Shown here piece by piece: positions 1-7,990 of a DNA stretch of 64,000 nt. Source of the stretch: CAWJLS01 sp963843755. Lineage in GTDB: Bacteria; Acidobacteriota; Thermoanaerobaculia; Multivoradales; DATKCC01. The DNA lies in NCBI GenBank assembly GCA_963843755.1, contig CAWJLS010000005.1:124001-188000 (forward strand), read 5' to 3'. A program made the translations under genes and the position numbers. The stretch's first letter is position 1; every line of letters begins with the position of its first letter. Below the pieces are notes generated by a model. The model was not told the origin of the DNA. It searched no databases and worked only from the letters and a program-made list of their open reading frames with translations.

Positions 1-2
1 GT

Positions 3-1946
3 ACCGCCCCGGCCGTCCTGCGGCTCGCTCGCGTCGTCTGCCTGGCCGCGGTCCTCGCCGCGGCCCTGGGAGGGGCGCGCCCGGCCGTCGCCGGCGCCCT
101 CCGTCTCGCCATCCAGCCGTCGGCGTCCGCCGGCGACTCCGCCGCCTACGCCGCCGGCTCCATGGTCGCCCTGCTGACCGACGACCACGAGCTCTACCTC
201 GAGGCGAAGCCGGTCCAGGGGGAGGGCCTGCTGGCCTTCAGCCGCCGGCTGTGCGACGACGAGGACGCCGCGGAGACGATCGCTTCCGCCAACGGCGGTT
301 CGCGCACCCTGGTGGCGGGCTTGCGCTACCGGGTGCCGTTCGAATGCCTCCGCCCGGAGCTTCAGCTCCTGGTGGTGCGCACCCTGTTCCCGGACGACCG
401 GCCGTCGGACGACGGCTGGCACCACCAGGTGCGGGGCGCGGGAGCGCTCGGGCACGGCAGCCTGTGGCACCTGGCGGAGTGGTTCACCGGCGACGGCATG
501 CGCTTCTCAGACATCCGGACCCACAACCGGCTGGTCGAGGACGACCTGGCGCCGGGCCAGGAGGTGGTGATCCCGCGCCGCTGGCTGCGGCCGGCGTTCC
601 AGGGGGCGATCGCCGCCGCCGGCCGCACCGCCCTCGCTGGCCGCGCGGCGGATGGCGACGGAACGGATCGGGGATCGAACGGCGGATCGAACGGGTCGAT
701 CGTGCCGTCCGCGGCGGCCCCGCAGCCCACGACGGCCGTCGCCGCCCGGGTGCCGGAGGAGGCAGCCCCCTACCGCCTCGAGTACGGCAAGGACCGTCAC
801 GGCGAGTACGCCATCTACCGGCTGGCCCCTGGAGAAGCCCTCTACTCGAGCGTCGTCATCCGCTTCACCGGCGCTCTCCACGCTTCGGACGTCAACGCCC
901 TGGCGGCGGAGATCGCCAAACGGAGCGGTATCGCCGACGTCACCGACATCCCCGTCGGCCACGCGGTCAAGATTCCGTTCGACCTGCTGCTGCCCGAGTA
1001 CCTGCCGCCCGATCACCCGCGGCGGCGCGAGTACGAGGCGGCGCTGCGCGAGAGCGGCCGGTTCACCAACCGGGTGCGGGCGGCGGACCTGTCGGGCATC
1101 ACGGTGATCCTGGACGCCGGCCACGGCGGCGACGATCCGGGGGCCTCGTTCGGCGGCGTCTGGGAGAGCCTCTACGTCTACGACATCAAGATGCGGGTCA
1201 AGGCGCTGCTCGAGAGCCACACGGCGGCACGGGTGGTCCCGACGACCCGGGACGGCGACCACTTCCGCATCCCGGACCAAGACGTGCTGCCCTACTCGCG
1301 GGGTCACGAGGTGCTGACCGATCCGCCGTATCCGATCACCAACCCGGTGATCGGCGTCAACCTGCGCTGGTACCTGGCCAATAGCGTCTACCGGCACACC
1401 GTCTCCCGCCACGGCGATCCGGAGAAGGTGGTGTTCGTCTCGATCCACGCGGACTCGCTCCACCCGTCGCTGCGCGGCGCCATGGCCTACATCCCATCGG
1501 CGTCGATGCGCCGGGGCACCTTCCGCAAGGCCGGCTCCGCCTACCAGGCGCGCCAGGAGTGGCGCGAGCAGCCGGCGGTGTCGTTCCCGTGGAAGGCTCG
1601 GGTCAAGAGCGAGGGCCTGTCGCGCGAGCTCGCCGAGGACGTGATCGGCGCGCTCGCCCGGCGCGGCGTGGCGATCCACCCGTACAAGCCGGTGCGCGAG
1701 AAGATCGTGCGCAACCGGAGCGAGTACGTGCCGGCGGTGCTGCGCTACAACGAGGTGCCGGCGAAGATCCTGCTCGAGGTGTGCAACCTGGCCAACTCCA
1801 AGGACCGGGCGCTGCTCCAGACGCGGGAGTACCGGCAGCGGGTGGCGGAGGCGCTGGTGGAGGCGATCCTGCGCTACTACGGCGAGGGCGAGGTCTTCGA
1901 GATCCCCGATGCCCAGATCGCGGCGGCGGCGGCCGGCGCTCGTTGA
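3..1946 (+). CDS. N-acetylmuramoyl-L-alanine amidase (Amidase_3 family), 5' end outside window
   Basis: Zinc-dependent periplasmic amidase that cuts the amide between N-acetylmuramic acid and the stem peptide. The C-terminal half has the Amidase_3 core: LDAGHGGDDPG (first His, near residue 320 counted from the ATG at 162), the Glu of GVWESLY, the His of FVSIHADS and the final Glu of ILLEVCNLAN. Before it lie three LysM-like stretches (about residues 20-57, 98-140 and 226-275, same numbering), suggesting peptidoglycan binding. The reading frame stays open upstream of 162 to the window edge, and codons 3-161 encode a signal-peptide-like run (LRLARVVCLAAVLAAALGG). I therefore think the true start lies just left of the window and 162 is an internal Met. 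Family call is firm; LysM assignment is by eye. Confidence 0.9.
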   Translation, partial: TAPAVLRLARVVCLAAVLAAALGGARPAVAGALRLAIQPSASAGDSAAYAAGSMVALLTDDHELYLEAKPVQGEGLLAFSRRLCDDEDAAETIASANGGSRTLVAGLRYRVPFECLRPELQLLVVRTLFPDDRPSDDGWHHQVRGAGALGHGSLWHLAEWFTGDGMRFSDIRTHNRLVEDDLAPGQEVVIPRRWLRPAFQGAIAAAGRTALAGRAADGDGTDRGSNGGSNGSIVPSAAAPQPTTAVAARVPEEAAPYRLEYGKDRHGEYAIYRLAPGEALYSSVVIRFTGALHASDVNALAAEIAKRSGIADVTDIPVGHAVKIPFDLLLPEYLPPDHPRRREYEAALRESGRFTNRVRAADLSGITVILDAGHGGDDPGASFGGVWESLYVYDIKMRVKALLESHTAARVVPTTRDGDHFRIPDQDVLPYSRGHEVLTDPPYPITNPVIGVNLRWYLANSVYRHTVSRHGDPEKVVFVSIHADSLHPSLRGAMAYIPSASMRRGTFRKAGSAYQARQEWREQPAVSFPWKARVKSEGLSRELAEDVIGALARRGVAIHPYKPVREKIVRNRSEYVPAVLRYNEVPAKILLEVCNLANSKDRALLQTREYRQRVAEALVEAILRYYGEGEVFEIPDAQIAAAAAGAR

Positions 1947-2379
1947 GGGGCTCGGTACCGGCGTCCCGCCACGAGCCGGCGCTCCAGGGGCCGCCTCGCG
2001 TGGACGGACTTTCGGGCGGGGCGCTCGGCTGCCCAGCGACCGCGTTTGCCGGGGCAGCACTCTGAGGATGCCGATGGGGGCGCGGTCGCCGAGCATCCCG
2101 TGGTGCGCCGGCTCGCGGCGGGACGCCTCCCCGAGCGGTCGAACGTGGTCGCGGGAGGCGTGCACGCGGTTGTCGAAGGCGCCATGGCCTCCCGGCCTGT
2201 TCTCGTCGAGCCCCTGAGGCAGTGAACCAGATCGGGTCGCGGTTTCGTCGAATCTCGGGAGGGGGCGTCCCCTTCCCCCCGGAGATTGGCGGGAAGGGGA
2301 TCGAGGGGATGGGGGGCGACCCAGTGGATGATCAAGGTTGATCCAGTGGATGATCTCCGTCGAGCCGCGATGGGGTTGG
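1947..2379. other. intergenic region with a hairpin repeat and a 13-bp direct repeat
   Basis: No convincing gene. It holds one copy of a dispersed hairpin repeat (2261-2316, listed separately) and a perfect 13-bp direct repeat CCAGTGGATGATC at 2321-2333 and 2343-2355, 22 bp apart (two helical turns) and about 25 bp before the -35 box of the sigma-factor promoter. That position would fit an activator site, but this is inference only. Confidence 0.4.
2261..2316. repeat. dispersed intergenic hairpin repeat, copy 1
   Basis: A G/C-run element containing CCCCTTCCC (2269-2277) and GGGAAGGGG (2291-2299), a perfect 9-bp stem. The reverse complement of the element recurs at 37898-37951 with the same stem, and a decayed copy lies at 33254-33295. 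It behaves like a REP-type intergenic repeat. No coding potential is seen. Confidence 0.6.
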
Positions 2380-2408
2380 GGAACTTCTCCGCGGGCTCTG
2401 GCGTCTAA
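2380..2408 (+). promoter_or_regulatory. ECF (RpoE-like) promoter, probably autoregulatory
   Basis: GGAACTT at 2380-2386, a 16-bp spacer, then GTCTAA at 2403-2408. This matches the textbook RpoE/ECF consensus of a GGAAC-type -35 and a GTCTAA-like -10. It sits directly in front of an ECF sigma gene, so autoregulation by that sigma is the natural inference. Transcription would begin within a few bases of the GTG at 2415, giving an almost leaderless mRNA. Confidence 0.7.
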
Positions 2409-2414
2409 CATGGT

Positions 2415-3020
2415 GTGAACATCATGGCCGCGCCCGCCCTCTCCGACCGCGCTCTCACGGAGCGGCACCGAATCGGTGATCCGGAGGCGTTCGCCGAGAT
2501 CTACCGGGAGTACGGGGAGATGGTGTTCAACCTGGCCTTGCGGCTGTCGGGGGACCGGGAGCGGGCCGCGGACCTGTCGCAGGAGATCTTCCTCCGGATT
2601 TTCCGGCATCTGGACGGGTTCCGCGGGCGCTCGTCGCTCAAGACCTGGATCTACCGGGTGGCGGTGAACCACTGCCGGAGCCGGCTGCGGCGCCGGGCCT
2701 TGGTGTTCGAGCAGGTCCTGCCGGCCCGCGGAGGCGACCGGGCGTCCGGGGGGGAGGGCGGCGACCCGATCGAGGATCTGGTCGATCCGCGCCGCGACCC
2801 GGAGCAGCGGGTGCTGGCCGGGGACGCCGAGCGTGTCCTCCAGCAGGCGCTCGCCGCGCTGCCGCCGGCGTACCGGGAGGCGGTCGTCCTGCGGGACGTG
2901 GAGGATCTTTCGTACGAGGAGATCGCCGAGGTGCTCGGCGTCAGGATCGGCACCGTCCGGTCGCGGATCGCCCGCGGCCGCCGGCGCTTGTCGGAAGAGT
3001 TGAGGGAGTCGACGTCATGA
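2415..3020 (+). CDS. ECF-type RNA polymerase sigma factor
   Basis: Sigma-70 family factor of the extracytoplasmic-function class, 201 aa. Region 2 spans about residues 20-92 (FAEIYREYGEMVFNLALRL, then the aromatic/basic FRGRSSLKTWIYRVAVNHC). Region 4 spans about 140-198, with the helix-turn-helix LSYEEIAEVLGVRIGTVRSR. The start is either the GTG at 2415 or the ATG at 2424; neither has a Shine-Dalgarno, consistent with near-leaderless initiation from the ECF promoter ending at 2408. Its stop overlaps the ATG of the anti-sigma gene by 4 nt, the usual sigma/anti-sigma coupling. The stress or signal it answers cannot be read from sequence. Confidence 0.93.
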   Translation: MNIMAAPALSDRALTERHRIGDPEAFAEIYREYGEMVFNLALRLSGDRERAADLSQEIFLRIFRHLDGFRGRSSLKTWIYRVAVNHCRSRLRRRALVFEQVLPARGGDRASGGEGGDPIEDLVDPRRDPEQRVLAGDAERVLQQALAALPPAYREAVVLRDVEDLSYEEIAEVLGVRIGTVRSRIARGRRRLSEELRESTS

Positions 3021-3733
3021 GCGGAGCGGGCTACGCGATCGATCGCGGGCTACACGGGGACTGGGACCTTTTCTCGGCGTACGTGGACGGGGAGCTGGCT
3101 GACGACGCGCGCCGGGCGGTGGAGGCCCACGTCGCCGCGTGCCCCGGCTGCCGGGCGGAGCTCGACGGCCTGCGCCGGGTGGCCTCGCGGCTGCGCTCCC
3201 TCGAGCGGGCGGCGCCGCCGCCGGTGCTGGCCGAGCAGGTGGCGCGGCGGGTGGCCGTGGCGGCGCGCCGGCCCGGGCTGGTGGTGCGGATCGAGGAGGC
3301 GCTTCGGCGGCTGCCGGTCGAGTCGTCGAGCCTGATGCTGTTCGGGGTGATCGTCGCCCTGGCCGCCATCACCGCCCTGTTCGTCGCCGGGGTGGAGGAG
3401 GCCGGCTCGCCGGACCGGGCCGGGCGCCAGGGGACCGAGTCGGCCGCGCCGGCGGCGGCCGGCCACGCCGACCCCGCCGACCGGTCATCCGGTGCGGGGC
3501 TCACGATCACCACCGCGGTGGTCCACGGCCGGACCTTCGACCGCGACGGCGGCCTGTGGCGGGAGCGGCACCTGGGGCCCGAGGCGGGCGAGCGTGCCCG
3601 GCGGGTGAGCGTGGACGATCCGCTGGTGAGGGTCCTGCTCGACGAGGAGCCGCGGTTGAGGGACCTGCTGGCCGGGTCCGAAGGCGTGTTGCTCGAGGAT
3701 GCCGGCGGCGGGCCGCTGCTGATCGAGCCCTGA
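3017..3733 (+). CDS. anti-sigma factor with zinc-finger (ZAS/zf-HC2) head and one membrane segment
   Basis: Predicted membrane-bound inhibitor of the sigma factor encoded immediately upstream, 238 aa. The cytoplasmic head carries the ZAS signature H-x3-C-x2-C (AHVAACPGCRAEL, about residues 35-48). A single transmembrane helix (SSLMLFGVIVALAAITALFV) lies near residues 100-122. The remaining ~115 residues would be extracytoplasmic and match no domain I recognise. The ATG overlaps the sigma stop (ATGA), so translation is probably coupled and the two proteins made in fixed ratio. Release of the sigma presumably needs proteolysis or conformational sensing; no protease gene is adjacent. Confidence 0.88.
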   Translation: MSGAGYAIDRGLHGDWDLFSAYVDGELADDARRAVEAHVAACPGCRAELDGLRRVASRLRSLERAAPPPVLAEQVARRVAVAARRPGLVVRIEEALRRLPVESSSLMLFGVIVALAAITALFVAGVEEAGSPDRAGRQGTESAAPAAAGHADPADRSSGAGLTITTAVVHGRTFDRDGGLWRERHLGPEAGERARRVSVDDPLVRVLLDEEPRLRDLLAGSEGVLLEDAGGGPLLIEP

Positions 3734-3769
3734 GCGCCCGCCGCCCGCCGGTCCTGATCGATCCCGGAT

Positions 3770-5863
3770 CTACTTGTAGGCGCGGATCGCGCGGACTTCG
3801 TAGCTGGTGCCGGAGGCTTTGACCGTCTCGCCCGGCTTCTTCCCCAGGAGCGTCCGCGCCAGGTCGGACTCGTAGGCCAGGATGTCCTCCTCCGGTTTCG
3901 AGTCCCACGGTCCCAGGATGGTGATCGTGCGCACCGCGTCCCCACCGTCGGCCGGCACCAGCTCGACGCTCGACCCGATCCGCACCTCCGAGGTGTCGAT
4001 GTTGGAGACGTCGATCGGCCGGGCGACGGTCAGCTCCCGTTCGAGCTGGGCCTGGCGGGAGGAGAGGTACTCGTGGCGCTGGCGGGCGGACTTGTACTCG
4101 AAGTTCTCCCGCAGGTCGCCCAGGGCGCGCGCCTCCTCGATCGCCTTGCGGTTCTCCGGCAGCTCCTTGCGCACCAGGTTCTGAAGCTCCTTGCGCTTGG
4201 CGTCGATCGCCTCGGGGGTCGAGTAGATGATCTGCTGGGCGTCTTCGGAGCGGAGCTGGGGGAAGCGCAGGTGGAGGGCGTTGGTCAGGGCGTCGCGCTG
4301 GTAGCCCTCGAGCGCCGCGGCGCGGTGGATCGTCTCCTCGGCCCTGGCGGCCTGGCGCTCCTCGAGGTGGTCGAGGAGCTTGGGCACCGTGCCGCCGGAC
4401 TCGACCAGCGGGGTCAGCCGCGGCCGGAACGGGACGAACCGCTTGTCGGCGAGGGCGGAGAAGATCTGCTGGAGCAGCGCCAGCGGCTTGCGCGACCGCA
4501 GGCCGGCGTCGTCGGCGGCGCGTTCGGCGATCCAGGAGAAGGCCGGGGGGTTGCGGGAGGACTGGGCCATGGTGGCGTCGACGAAGCGCCAGAGCTCGGT
4601 CGGGTCCTCCTCCTCGAGACCGTCGGCCAGGAGGTCGAGGATCTTCGGGTCCTCCTCCCGGGTCAGGCGGGTGGAGTAGATCGCGGCCCAGCCGTCCACG
4701 TGCTCGCGCAGCAGGCGGTAGGCGGTCTCCTTCCACGTGCGGTCCTCGATGCCGGCGAGCACCGTCTGGGGATCGTCGGCGCCGCGGATCAGCTCGGTGG
4801 CCGAGGGCACGTCGCCGGCGGTGTCGACTCCGGCGGCGTCCCGTTCGAGGGCGCAGGCGATCTCGAACGCCAGCCCGGGGTCGGACGACTCCACCTCCCG
4901 GGCCTGGGTGGCCAGGGCGGCGGCCATGCGCGCCGCGAGCTCCGGGTCCCGGCTCCCTTCCTTGCGCAGCAGGGTCAGCCGGTCGCGGGGCTCGGCTCCT
5001 TCGAACCGCGTCCAGACCGCTTCGAGGGCGTGCTCGGTCGAGGCGCTCCAGGAGTAGGTCTGGCGCCCCTTGCCGTGGGCGACCACCTGGGGGTGCTTCT
5101 TGACCGAGCCCCACCAGGAGTTCCAGCTCGACTCTGCGACGACGCCGGAGAGGGCGTCGCGCACGTCGCCGGCGGCGAGCGGCTTGTCGAAGCTCTGGAG
5201 GGTGATCCGCAGGAGCTCGGTCGGCTCGTCGGCGGCGAGGGCGACGAGCTCCTGGGGCGCTTCGAGCTTGCGGCGCAGGACGTGCGTCTTGGACAGCGGG
5301 GTGAGCATCTTGGGCGCCGCCCGGAAGCCGACCGTCAGCGGCGTCGAGCCGCCGAAGTCGACCTTCAGGCTGTCGAGCTCGAGGTTGACGTCGGCCACCC
5401 GTCCGGCGCCCTTGCCGTCCATCACCACCACGCAGCCGACGTCGTAGACCACCAAGTCGCGGAACCGGTCGACCTTCTCCCAGGTCTTCTTCAGGTCGTG
5501 GGGCGCCTTGTGCAGGCGGGTCGCCTGGACGAAGCCGTCGAAGCTGGGGGTCTCGCCGTAGAGGGCCCGGAGGGTGTCGAGGATCGCCGGGTGGAGATCC
5601 TCCGACTCCTTGAGCAGAGTGCCCGCCTGGCGCAGCAGGTCGAGACGCGCCTGCCAGAGGTCCTGGTCGCGGAGCTGGTCGTCGAGCATCTCGAGCAGGA
5701 AGCGGGAGCGCGCTTCCTCGCCGACGCCGACCAACGAGCGGGCGACCCCGATGAAGAACTCGAGGTCGTCGGGTGCCGCGGACTGGTGTTCCAGCCACGC
5801 CCCTTCGATGGAGTCGAAGTCGGCCTTCTCGATGCGGTTGCGCAGGTCTCTCGAAATCGCCAT
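3770..5863 (-). CDS. greA: GreA/GreB-type transcript cleavage factor with a ~530-aa N-terminal extension
   Basis: 697 aa, against about 158 aa for a usual GreA. The last ~160 residues are a complete GreA: coiled-coil with the acidic tip GDLRENFEYKSARQ (Asp and Glu that hold catalytic Mg in the RNA polymerase channel), then the FKBP-like C-terminal domain (VRIGSSVELV ... ASGTSYEVRAIRAYK). The large N-terminal part is helical and matches nothing I can name. From memory, chlamydial GreA proteins of roughly 700 aa have a comparable organisation. I chose the ATG at 5863 because a TAATCT box lies 16 nt upstream; an in-frame ATG at 5902 is possible. Convergent with the anti-sigma gene and divergent from the gene at 5955. 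Confidence 0.85.
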   Translation of the reverse strand: MAISRDLRNRIEKADFDSIEGAWLEHQSAAPDDLEFFIGVARSLVGVGEEARSRFLLEMLDDQLRDQDLWQARLDLLRQAGTLLKESEDLHPAILDTLRALYGETPSFDGFVQATRLHKAPHDLKKTWEKVDRFRDLVVYDVGCVVVMDGKGAGRVADVNLELDSLKVDFGGSTPLTVGFRAAPKMLTPLSKTHVLRRKLEAPQELVALAADEPTELLRITLQSFDKPLAAGDVRDALSGVVAESSWNSWWGSVKKHPQVVAHGKGRQTYSWSASTEHALEAVWTRFEGAEPRDRLTLLRKEGSRDPELAARMAAALATQAREVESSDPGLAFEIACALERDAAGVDTAGDVPSATELIRGADDPQTVLAGIEDRTWKETAYRLLREHVDGWAAIYSTRLTREEDPKILDLLADGLEEEDPTELWRFVDATMAQSSRNPPAFSWIAERAADDAGLRSRKPLALLQQIFSALADKRFVPFRPRLTPLVESGGTVPKLLDHLEERQAARAEETIHRAAALEGYQRDALTNALHLRFPQLRSEDAQQIIYSTPEAIDAKRKELQNLVRKELPENRKAIEEARALGDLRENFEYKSARQRHEYLSSRQAQLERELTVARPIDVSNIDTSEVRIGSSVELVPADGGDAVRTITILGPWDSKPEEDILAYESDLARTLLGKKPGETVKASGTSYEVRAIRAYK

Positions 5864-5873
5864 GGGGTCGGAG

Positions 5874-5879
5874 AGATTA
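5874..5879 (-). promoter_or_regulatory. candidate -10 box (TAATCT) for the long greA
   Basis: TAATCT on the minus strand, 16 nt before the greA ATG. Neither candidate greA start has a Shine-Dalgarno, and this box would give a 5' leader of only a few nucleotides. It fits the TAnnnT pattern seen before other genes here. No clear -35. Confidence 0.3.
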
Positions 5880-5940
5880 ACAGGTCGGCGGCGAGAGGTC
5901 ATTCCGTGGGTCGTGCCCCGGGACCGGTCCGGCCCGGCGT

Positions 5941-5946
5941 TACAGT
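5941..5946 (+). promoter_or_regulatory. candidate -10 box (TACAGT), leaderless-type
   Basis: TACAGT begins 14 nt before the ATG at 5955 and no Shine-Dalgarno intervenes. If it is a -10 element, the transcript starts at or next to the start codon. No good -35 is visible. Confidence 0.35.
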
Positions 5947-5954
5947 AGTGCGCC

Positions 5955-6689
5955 ATGGCCGAGGTCCACGACGAGCTCGAGCGGCGCCTGCGCGACGCGG
6001 AGACCGACGAGCTGCACGCGCTGCTGCGGCGACACGGGCCGGAGCTCGACGTCCCGGCGGTGCTCGGCGCCCTGCGCAACCCGTTCATCGGCCGGGAAGG
6101 GATCGAGTCGATCGCCGGCCAGGGGCGGCTGTTGGCCTCCTACGAGCTCAAGCGCCAGATCGCCCTCCATCCGCGCTCGCCGGAGACGTTGGCCCTGCGT
6201 TTCGTCGCGTCGCTGTTCTGGCGCGACCTGTTGGAGCTGGGGCTCGACACCCGGGTCCGGCCGACCGTGCGCCGGGCGGCCGACCGGCGGCTGCTCGGCC
6301 GGCTGGGCGGGCTGTCGACCGGCGAGAAGGTGGCGATCGCGCGCCGGGCGTCGCCGCGGGTGCTCGGGCGCCTGCGCCACGACCCGGCGCCGCGGGTGAT
6401 CGCCGCCCTGCTCGAGAACCCGCGGGTGACCGAAGGGGTGCTGCTGCCGCTGGCGTCGAGCGACGACGCGCCGCCCGGAGTGCTGGAGATCCTGGCCCGC
6501 AACCGTCGGTGGGGGACCCGCTACGAGATCCGGCAGGCCCTGTGCAGCAACCCCAGGACGCCAGTGCCGACGGTCCTGCCGATCCTTCCGCTGCTGCGCA
6601 AACGCGACCTCCGGACGATCGCGCGCTCGGTCCGTCTGGCGCCGGCGGTCCGCCGGCGGGCCGGGGTGCTGCTCGGGGAGGACGTCTGA
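5955..6689 (+). CDS. HEAT-like helical repeat protein, unknown function
   Basis: 244 aa, soluble, Leu/Arg/Ala-rich and apparently all helical, with short repeated helix pairs such as DPAPRVIAALLENPRVTEG and EIRQALCSNPRTPVPTV. I recognise no catalytic motif. The C-terminal ~95 residues align without large gaps to the C-terminus of the protein at 7991-9031 (shared VIAALLxNPRVTEG-like block, SNPRTPxPTV-like block and a final xIARS..LAPAVRR-like block), so the two are paralogues. The ordinary-looking start at 5955 lacks a Shine-Dalgarno but has a TACAGT box 14 nt upstream. A scaffold or adaptor role near RodZ is only a guess. Confidence 0.6.
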   Translation: MAEVHDELERRLRDAETDELHALLRRHGPELDVPAVLGALRNPFIGREGIESIAGQGRLLASYELKRQIALHPRSPETLALRFVASLFWRDLLELGLDTRVRPTVRRAADRRLLGRLGGLSTGEKVAIARRASPRVLGRLRHDPAPRVIAALLENPRVTEGVLLPLASSDDAPPGVLEILARNRRWGTRYEIRQALCSNPRTPVPTVLPILPLLRKRDLRTIARSVRLAPAVRRRAGVLLGEDV

Positions 6690-6847
6690 GCGCCTGCCGC
6701 GGCCGGTTGCGCCATGCCGCTTCCCCATTTGACCGCGCCGCGGCGCGCACGTACAGTAGATTCCGCGGTTAGGCACTGCTGGTCGGGTACTTCTGCAACG
6801 TTCTCTTTACTTCTATCTACTTCGACAAGCCTCCACGTGCCGAGCCC

Positions 6848-6886
6848 ATGAGCGCTCGGCCGGGCCGGGACGCTCGGACCCCATGA
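6848..6886 (+). other. 12-codon upstream ORF overlapping the rodZ-like start
   Basis: ATG at 6848 opens a 12-codon frame (MSARPGRDARTP) whose TGA overlaps the ATG of the next gene at 6883 by 4 nt, the coupling geometry used repeatedly in this window. No Shine-Dalgarno precedes it. It may be a leader peptide or chance. Confidence 0.2.
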
Positions 6887-7974
6887 CCGAGAAGCAGCGA
6901 AGCAACAACAAGCAGCCCCCCTGGCAACGAGAAGGTGACACGGAGGCCGTGCCCTTCGGCCCCTGGCTGCGCCGCCAGCGCGAGATGCGCGAGATCACCC
7001 TGCGCGAGATCTCGGACGCCACCAAGATCAGTCTCCGTTACCTCCAGGCCCTCGAAGACGAGCGCTTCGACCTGCTGCCGGCGATGGTCTTCGCCAAGGG
7101 GTTCCTCCGCCAGTACGCGCGCTACGTGGGGCTCGACCAGGACGAGGTGGTCAACCGGTTCCTGATCGCCTCGCGGGCGGAGGGGGAGGACGAAGAAGGG
7201 GGCGATCGGGACGACGCGACCGCCCGCGGCCGCTCCGGGGCCAAGGGCGCCGGCGGCTCGACCGGTTCGATGGGCTCCAAGGTCCCCATGGGGTCAATGG
7301 GCTCGATGGGCAACGCCGGCTCGATGATCTCGCCCGGCCGGAGCCCGGCGTTCGACGGCGCCTGGAAGTACGCGATCCTGATTGCGGTCGTCGCCGTCGC
7401 CCTGCTGGCGGCCGTCTTCCTCCTGCCGCGCCTGCTCGACACGGTCCGTGGCCACCGCTCGGCCGAGCCGCCGCCGGGGGTGACCGCTCCCGAAGGCGCG
7501 GCCGCCCCGGCGTCGTCGCCGGCCGCCGCCGCCGAGAGCGCTGGCCAGGCTCCCGATCAAGCTCCCGACCAGACCGGAGCCGGGCAGCCGGCCGCCGGGC
7601 AGGCCCAGGTCGGTCTCGCCGACCCTCGGATCGGAGGGGGGGACGACGCCCCGCTGCGCGTGACCCTGGACTTCCGCGAAGACTGCTGGGTAGAGGCCAC
7701 CGTGGACGGCGCCCGGCGGGTCAGCGAGATGCGGGTCCAGGGCGAGTCGCTGCAGCTCCAGGCCCAGCACGAGGTCGACCTGCGCCTGGGCAACGCCGAC
7801 GTCGTCGACATCGAGGTCAACGGCCGTCCCTATCCGCTGGAGGCGACTCCCGGCCAGGTGCGGCGGGTCCAGATCGACCTTTCGGACCTCCCGAGCGCGG
7901 CCGGAGGAAACGGCGGTGCCAGCGCCGCGGAAGCCGCTCCGCCGGCCGAGACCGGAGTCCGCTCTCAACCTTGA
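6883..7974 (+). CDS. rodZ: RodZ-like membrane protein: HTH_25, one TM helix, DUF4115-like periplasmic domain
   Basis: 363 aa. Residues about 25-105 form the RodZ-type helix-turn-helix (WLRRQREMREITLREISDAT ... MVFAKGFLRQYARYVGLD). A linker (about 115-155) is rich in Gly/Ser/Met, with repeated GSMGSM-like units. One TM helix (YAILIAVVAVALLAAVFLL) follows near 165-187. The C-terminal domain (about 255-345) has the CWVEATVDG ... DVEVNGR-type pattern of DUF4115. RodZ links MreB to the inner membrane and supports rod shape. No mre genes are in the window, so the name rests on architecture. A 12-codon upstream ORF ends on its start codon. Confidence 0.75.
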   Translation: MTEKQRSNNKQPPWQREGDTEAVPFGPWLRRQREMREITLREISDATKISLRYLQALEDERFDLLPAMVFAKGFLRQYARYVGLDQDEVVNRFLIASRAEGEDEEGGDRDDATARGRSGAKGAGGSTGSMGSKVPMGSMGSMGNAGSMISPGRSPAFDGAWKYAILIAVVAVALLAAVFLLPRLLDTVRGHRSAEPPPGVTAPEGAAAPASSPAAAAESAGQAPDQAPDQTGAGQPAAGQAQVGLADPRIGGGDDAPLRVTLDFREDCWVEATVDGARRVSEMRVQGESLQLQAQHEVDLRLGNADVVDIEVNGRPYPLEATPGQVRRVQIDLSDLPSAAGGNGGASAAEAAPPAETGVRSQP

Positions 7975-7990
7975 AGCCCGGTCGACGTCC

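Noticed and set aside
4073..6772. 899-codon plus-strand frame opposite the long greA
   Set aside because: Antisense shadow; the minus-strand frame has clear GreA motifs.
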